Of a DNA stretch of 64,000 nt, positions 56,330 to 64,000 are shown piece after piece; position 1 is the first letter of the stretch; the number at the start of each line of letters is the position of its first letter. The notes beneath the pieces were generated by a model that made no database searches, was not told where the DNA came from, and was given only the letters and a program-made list of their open reading frames with translations. A program made the translations under genes and the position numbers. The stretch is taken from the NCBI GenBank assembly GCA_028023455.1, contig JAQFVV010000013.1, positions 8,092,411 through 8,156,410 on the forward strand, given 5' to 3'. Origin of the DNA: Epiperipatus broadwayi (lineage: Eukaryota > Onychophora > Udeonychophora > Euonychophora > Peripatidae).

Positions 56330-58050
56330 CTCATTAGAAAATGGGGTTTATATGCTCCCACAAAATAATACCATTCTGTACATGTACTTCTATCATTTGT
56401 GTAGTTAGACATTTAGTAATTTCTCCTTTAATCCAATGTTTTTTAAACAGTTTCTCATCTAAATCTTTCATTCAGTGTAAATTGAATTATCAGCTTCAGT
56501 TGTCTTCTTACTTGCATCTGGCAACATCATAGACAATTTATTCTTAACGCTTCCACCCAAACATCAATTAATCATCGTGGGTGGTATACAGTGTTAGAAA
56601 AGTGCATTTTACATACTGTTTCATGCACTTTTAAATAATCAGTCTTGCATAGTGTCACGTTTTTGCCCTGCTTTCTCCAATACTCCATTAGATTCTGTAT
56701 AATAGGGAGGTACCAAAATATGTTGCATGCCACACGATGTTATGAACTCTAAATTTAGAGGAAATCAATCCCATGTCATACTTATTAGATTAGTTTTTCC
56801 ATCATGTTTATACTTTTTATTATTTTATACCTCATCCATCTCAAGTATGCATTCACAACTATAAGAAACAAATGCCCCATAAACAACCCTGCATGATCCA
56901 CATGTATCCATTCTAAAGTTTGGTAACACTAGTCCATGTAATAATTCTCTTTATAGAAGTTGGTAGCATTATTTGGCAAGATTCTCATTTTTTAAATATA
57001 ATTTTCTACTAGTTCGTTTGCATTTGGCTGTCATTAATACCTTCAAGCCAAACTTTCATTTGAAGAAACTCCTGAATGACATTGATGTAATAGCTATAAT
57101 ATTCTTTCACATTCTGCCACATATATAACAACTTTATTCTTTTTCACAATGGATTCTTTGCAAACGGAGTTTTTCTCTCTATGCCCATAAGGTCTTGTGA
57201 TGAATTTCTGATCCATGATTTGACCAACTATTCCTTATCCAGTTCATGAGTAGTTGAAAATCTTGATCATTTATTATTCAATTTGCAATAGTATAAATAT
57301 TTATTATTTTTGAATTCATCAATATAATTTATTCATATGTCTGCTATTGTAGGCTCATCTTTATTTGGAGCTTACAAGAGAATATCCACATGCTATTTTA
57401 CACCTTCTTTGTAGTATTCCAGTTCAAAATCATATTTAAATAGTAAATTTACCCAGCAGAACATCCTAGTATTTAAATAATCAAGAGTTATCTTGTTTGT
57501 TTGTTTTTTGAAAAGATTCCTAATAGCAATTTGTGTTATAATCAGTTTGAAAGACTGATCATACAAATACTTATGGAACTTTATGATAATAAAAATTAAT
57601 TGCCAATATTTCTTCTTAATATGATTAATTAGTTTCTCTCAGCACTAAATAATGTTCTTGACAGGTAAGCAATAAGCATTTCCTCATTAAACACAGAATG
57701 ACTCAAGACCACAACTTACTCTATATTCTGATGCATTACACATAAGGACATCTTCAAGAATATTGTCACAATGGGATAAAAAATTTTCCATTGACAGTAG
57801 CATTTTAACTTCTTTAAAGGCTATGCTCGGCCTTCCAACTCCATTTTTATTCTTTCTTTGATAAATTATACAAGGATTGAGATGAATGCATTCCCTTTAA
57901 GAAAACTTCAAAGAAATTTTTACACAGAGAAATGCCTGCAAATCTTACAAATTTTTTAACCTCTGCATTGCTTTAACCTTGTCCAGATTAAATTTTATGC
58001 CATAAAATTATATGCCTAAAAATTTCATTCCATAATAGTTCTTCTAATAA
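56330..58050 (-). mobile_element. Ty3/gypsy pol remnant (RT end, RNase H, integrase)
   Basis: Minus strand. From high to low coordinate: the RT thumb region (GIKFNLDKVKAMQRLKNL near 57950-58010), an RNase H region (FKEVKMLLSMENFLSH, then CNASEYRVSCGLES near 57700-57820, and VNLLFKYDFELEYYKEG at about 57405-57460), then integrase (ILVPPYYTESNGVLEKAG near 56680-56735 and NKLSMMLPD near 56510). The order and motifs are those of Ty3/gypsy pol. Stops and frameshifts are everywhere, no LTR was found, and it lies in the same sense as NALCN. The sequence to its right (58052-59520) may hold more of the same element. Confidence 0.75.
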
Positions 58051-58051
58051 G

Positions 58052-58860
58052 GATTTCTCAGTTGCCCGTTGAATTTGTCATCTGTTGAGAAAATAGAGTC
58101 GAACAACATGTTTTAAAGGTTGACAGCTAAATAATTGTTGTCTTTATTTTTTAATCATGGCAAACAGTTTTTCAGAAAATTCTGAAAAGCAAAATCAGTT
58201 TTGTCAGTTCAATCATTTTTTGCCCTGCATATCAGAATAGAGTGGCTACTTTAACTATGACATCTGTTGTACAATTATTCAAAAAAGCTTCACCGATCAA
58301 TTAGGTTATTAACATCAAACATATTAATCATTACTTGTGATAAAGACATCCTAATTTCTTTTACATCTGGTCTTATGAGTTATAATTTAATCCAAGTTCA
58401 CACAATATAACAGTTGTTCTAATAAGAACTCCTCCAAAAAGTAGCCATAGAAGCAATCTTTTGCTAGCTCTCTTAGGACTTAGTCATTCCTGTCGAACTT
58501 GCCATATGTTACAAAAACAGAGATAAGCAATATGCTTCAAAAGTTGAGGGCTGAAATAAGTATGGACTTTTTTTTAGCATGATATATAGATTTTCAGGAT
58601 ACTCCAAATTGCAAAATCAGTTAGCCAGTTTGACCACCTTCTGATCTGCATAGCATAGTAGTGGCTATTTTACCGGTATCATCCTTTGTACCATTAATCA
58701 AAAAAAGCTTCTGATTCTTTCAATGTAAATGGGCCAATCAAAGAGCCACATTAAATCAAGTTCATTAATTGCTTCTTGCAGTAAAGATATCCTGATTAGT
58801 TTCTTGCTCACCTGGTCTTATACATAATAATCAAATCAGATTCATGCAATCTCTCTCATA
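58052..58860. repeat. Tandem duplication, unit about 425 bp
   Basis: Two diverged copies, about 58052-58420 and 58478-58860. Shared words: AAAAAAGCTTC, CATCCTTTGTAC/CATCTGTTGTAC, GCAAAATCAGTT, CTGGTCTTAT, AAAGA(C/T)ATCCT. It sits between the Ty3/gypsy pol relic and the 59015 repeat. The function is unknown; it may be duplicated 5' pol or gag sequence of that element. Confidence 0.65.
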
Positions 58861-59014
58861 GACTATGTCAAATTATTTGTTGTGTCTGCTTACTTTAATT
58901 AAACTATAGAGTATTAACCAACAGCAAATATTTTCCATAATATTTGTCATGCAGAAACAATTTATGTAATTATTTATTAGATACATGTAACAGAAGGTAT
59001 TACTATCTTATTAT

Positions 59015-59520
59015 CTATAGACAATTGTAATACAAGTGAACTCTAAGACTTATTAAAGTAATAACAAAACCAGTGTGGCCTACATAAATTCCAAATTCAC
59101 TTTGATTCACTTCAGTGATGAAATTCACTGACAAGGTCCTTTGATAGGCCACATCTAAAATCTTCCCCTGTGATGATCTAACTTTCTCTTTGTCAGAATC
59201 TAACATGGTCTTTTTATATTTTCTTGCCCATTCTTTCATAAATTTGGTTATCAAGTTTTACAAAAGTATTATTAATTTTCTTATCTGTTTACAATGCAAC
59301 TTTTAATTAGGTTTCCTGTTTAAAAATATTTTAACAATCCTTTCTCTTGTTTTGCAAATTTAACTATAAATTAAAATCTGAAATACTTTTAATCCTTTTC
59401 TATTTCTGAGTTTAATTATATACAGCTTTCTAGAAGTAATTTATTTTACAAAAAGCATACACTATAGATATAAATTCAGAATCTTTTACAATGTGATAAC
59501 AACTCCTTCTCCTCATTCAA
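59015..59520 (-). repeat. Retroelement-like repeat, copy B (pairs with 53860-54410)
   Basis: A 79-codon minus-strand frame (59015-59254) reads MITKFMKEWARKYKKTMLDS, then DKEKVRSSQGKILDVAYQRT and LSVNFITEVNQSEFGIYVGH. Copy A at 53860 has a broken version. Its position 5' (minus) of the Ty3/gypsy pol relic would suit a gag or early pol fragment, but there is no diagnostic motif. Confidence 0.55.
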
Positions 59521-59664
59521 AAATCACATGATTATATAAACATCAGAATAAAAAAGTGTGCATCCTTTTCCTTAACATATAGTTTATCTATGGATGAGAA
59601 ATATCATAATTATTTATATAAGTAATTATTTAACATGAAACTGTTTTCATATACTAATAAAATA

Positions 59665-59857
59665 CTATGAAAAAACTTGAACTGAATCAAGTCAATGGAA
59701 AGGAATACCCGTATAGATATATTCTCACTTAACAGCACTATGTTAACTTTTAGTGACGCAGTTAGTTAATTAATTTTGTACTATGATTCTAGTGAGAATT
59801 TATCTATACGGTTATACCGTTTAATAGTGGCTTGACTCAGCTCAAGTTTTTTCAGAG
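59665..59857. mobile_element. MITE of 193 bp with long terminal inverted repeats and TA target site
   Basis: Ends CTATGAAAAAACTTGA and TCAAGTTTTTTCAGAG, flanked by TA on both sides (59663-59664 and 59858-59859). The terminal inverted repeats are about 65-70 bp, including CCGTATAGAT and ATTCTCACT and their inverted partners, with a spacer of about 60 bp. The TA target and size suit a non-autonomous Tc1/mariner-type element. No coding. Confidence 0.8.
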
Positions 59858-59859
59858 TA

Positions 59860-61934
<2,075 letters not shown>

Positions 61935-62281
61935 CATTCCATCATCAGATTTTCAATTGTATGGATGGTTGAAGAGTTGGAGTGTGGAGTAGATTGAAGT
62001 CTGTCCATTAAATTATGAGGTTTGGCTATCTTAATATATATCTGAGCACTTATAGCATATATGTGTAGAGATGGTAATCTGGACCAACTAATGATTGCTG
62101 GTTTAGCATGAAATACGTATATTGGTGATTATTTATCTTTTCAACATATATGTGTTCAAATGTATCAGTGTTATGAGATAGTGTGGAGAGTGGTGGGTCG
62201 TGTGAAAGTCTGTGCTCATATACCCTATATATTACATATATAGACACAGGTATAGAATAAGCCTGTGTGTTTCAGTTATTA
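61935..62281. repeat. 347-bp direct repeat, copy 1
   Basis: Matches 62409-62754 with an offset of 474 bp and only scattered differences (for example CAATTGTATGGATGG against CAATTGGATGGACGG). It contains a 65-codon minus-strand frame shared by both copies; since both are nearly identical repeats this does not show coding. The two copies are separated by 127 bp of more GC-rich sequence. Confidence 0.9.
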
Positions 62282-62408
62282 CATAATAGAGATGTCTGCC
62301 CATCCATGTATATGTATTAAATGGACTATGTCCTGTACATGAGGGGTCAGATTGACCTTAGGTCAACATGGGTGTGACAAGAATCTCGGCCTCAGGGTGG
62401 CCTTTGAA

Positions 62409-62754
62409 CATTCCATCATCAGATTTTCAATTGGATGGACGGTTGAAAAGTTGGAGTGTGGAGTAGATTGAAGCCTATCCATTAAATTATGAGGTTTGGC
62501 TATCTTAATATATATCTGAGCACTTATAGCATATATATGTAGAGATGGTAACGTGGACCAACTGATGATTGCTGGATTAGCATGAAATACGTATATTGGT
62601 GATTATTTATCTTTTCAACATATAAGTTTTCAAGTGTATCAGTGTTATGAGATCGTGTGGAGAGTGGTGGGTCATGTGAAAGTCTGTGCTCATATACCCT
62701 ATATATTACATATATAGACACAGGTATAGAATAAGCCTTGTGTTTCAGTTATTA
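62409..62754. repeat. 347-bp direct repeat, copy 2
   Basis: Second copy of the unit at 61935. Both begin CATTCCATCATCAG and end TTTCAGTTATTA. The arrangement (direct repeats with a short unique middle) would suit a terminal-repeat miniature retrotransposon or a local duplication. I found no clear primer-binding site or target duplication. Confidence 0.9.
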
Positions 62755-64000
62755 AAGGATTAATGTAAATTAATAAAAAAAAAAATTAGAATAGCGATTA
62801 TTGTTTTTATTAAACAAGAAAGAAAACACTTAATTATTCTGTTTTAAATTCCTTTGCATCTAATTTAAGTAAGTGGATTCCGATTAATTGATTTTTAGAG
62901 AGAGAGAGAATGTAGAAAATATAGTTTTGAAAAAGAAGGACAGTTGTTAGTTTTCATGTTGATTGAATTTGAATTCACGAATAAGTACCAGAATATCTTT
63001 TCTGACAATCAAGAGATAAAACTATTCTTGAAACACTCCAATGCATATCTTATATGTATGCTATTTTATATACGTGCATAGAAGCACAGACGAAAGAAAT
63101 CTTTTTTTCTAGTATATATGCTGTCCATGCATGAGATCTATTTTATAAACATACAAAAGCAATAAAAATCAACTATTGAGGCAATTCTTTTTGCCAGAAA
63201 AAAAAATAGAAATTAAAAACAAAAGAACTTTCAGGAGAAATTTCAAAGAAGCAATGTTTATTTAAAACATTTGTTTACAATTTAAGAGAAATAACTTTTT
63301 ATAAGGTAAAGATAATTAAAACTGATGATTGAAATATTTTGTTTTCATATGTGATATGCAGAAAAGTGTATGCACATATTATATGTATGTTAATATTTAA
63401 TTACTAGTATTTAGTTAAAAGAGAATAATATTTTTAGCTTATTAATGATTGGAATATTTTATATTACCATACACTGACATCTGTGTGCTTATATATACAT
63501 ATATTTGTGTGTTATATAAACTTATTTATATATATCTGTAAATTTTATCGTTTGATATTTCAGTCTATTGAAATATCAGATATTTGTAAATAATCAAAAT
63601 GATTTATTTGTATCATAGAGTAATTATTAGACCTTTCATTTTATCTTTATTATTTCTAATTAATATATTAATTATTATTTTCAGTTATTCCAATGAAATT
63701 ATTTAGTGATAAAATATAATATGATTATAAATTCTCTTGTTCACATTGATCAAAATCTTCACAATCCCAAAGTTAATTCGACCCAATATTATCTATGTAT
63801 ATGTATTTTGTGCATGTCCATAAGATTCTCTTTGGAATTATTTAGTTGCCATTAAGATAATGGAGATCATCTTTAAAGTCCACATACTTCACATTATTGG
63901 TTTATGATGATTACTATTTTATTAATAGCCAATACATGCCTGACACCAGATGGCCCTGAGCATTAGTGATAACTAACATTGGTGTAATGATCCCAACATT
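62755..64000. other. intron, nothing recognised
   Basis: AT-rich intron with a (GA)n run at about 62899-62908 and TA-rich stretches. No NALCN exon or mobile element is recognised. Confidence 0.5.

Noticed and set aside
62352-62366. TTGACCTTAGGTCAA as a nuclear-receptor type site
   Set aside because: A single palindromic word inside a repeat spacer, far from any promoter; likely chance.

Overview
This window is AT-rich animal DNA holding one recognisable host gene, on the minus strand. It is an internal part of the gene for the sodium leak channel NALCN, a four-domain relative of the voltage-gated cation channels. Eight exons are read from right to left: 61411-61548, 53368-53442, 49283-49611, 42846-42947, 27191-27361, 26933-27112, 10352-10472 and 5019-5150. 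All have AG/GT borders and matching phases and join into 416 uninterrupted codons. They run from the domain II pore (filter motif LTQEGW), through IIS6 and the cytoplasmic II-III linker, to IIIS1, IIIS2 and the start of IIIS3. The exons upstream and downstream lie outside the window, so both ends of the gene are missing here. One intron is 78 bp; the others are about 3.8 to 16.5 kb.

The rest is intron, largely filled with dead mobile elements. The protein resembles NALCN of other animals without being vertebrate. The intron load (RTE-like and jockey-like LINEs, Penelope-like elements, Ty3/gypsy elements, palindromic elements) fits a lophotrochozoan with a large repetitive genome. A cephalopod mollusc is my best guess, but I cannot prove it from sequence alone.

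Layout, left to right: intron and the IIIS1-S3 exons with a solo LTR (5681-6317) and a long inverted repeat (7917-9085); a head-to-tail cluster of decayed RTE-like LINEs (14690-21340), one split by an LTR element (17442-19248) whose 3' end carries tandem LTR-end/primer-site copies; a jockey-like LINE (21955-23860); an 82-bp tandem repeat array (25145-25800); the linker exons at 27 kb; an APE-type LINE split by a truncated Ty3/gypsy element (30030-36940); an A-rich stretch (38280-39560); the 102-bp linker exon; two Penelope-like fragments in inverted orientation, one holding a 308-bp palindromic insertion (43284-45077); nested inverted repeats (45955-46920); more exons; a Ty3/gypsy relic and its satellites (56330-59520); a TA-flanked MITE (59665-59857); the pore exon; and a 347-bp direct repeat pair at 62 kb.

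No bacterial-style genes, operons, rRNA, tRNA or CRISPR arrays were found. The NALCN exons are the only coding sequence that appears to be under selection. Every retroelement reading frame seen here is broken.
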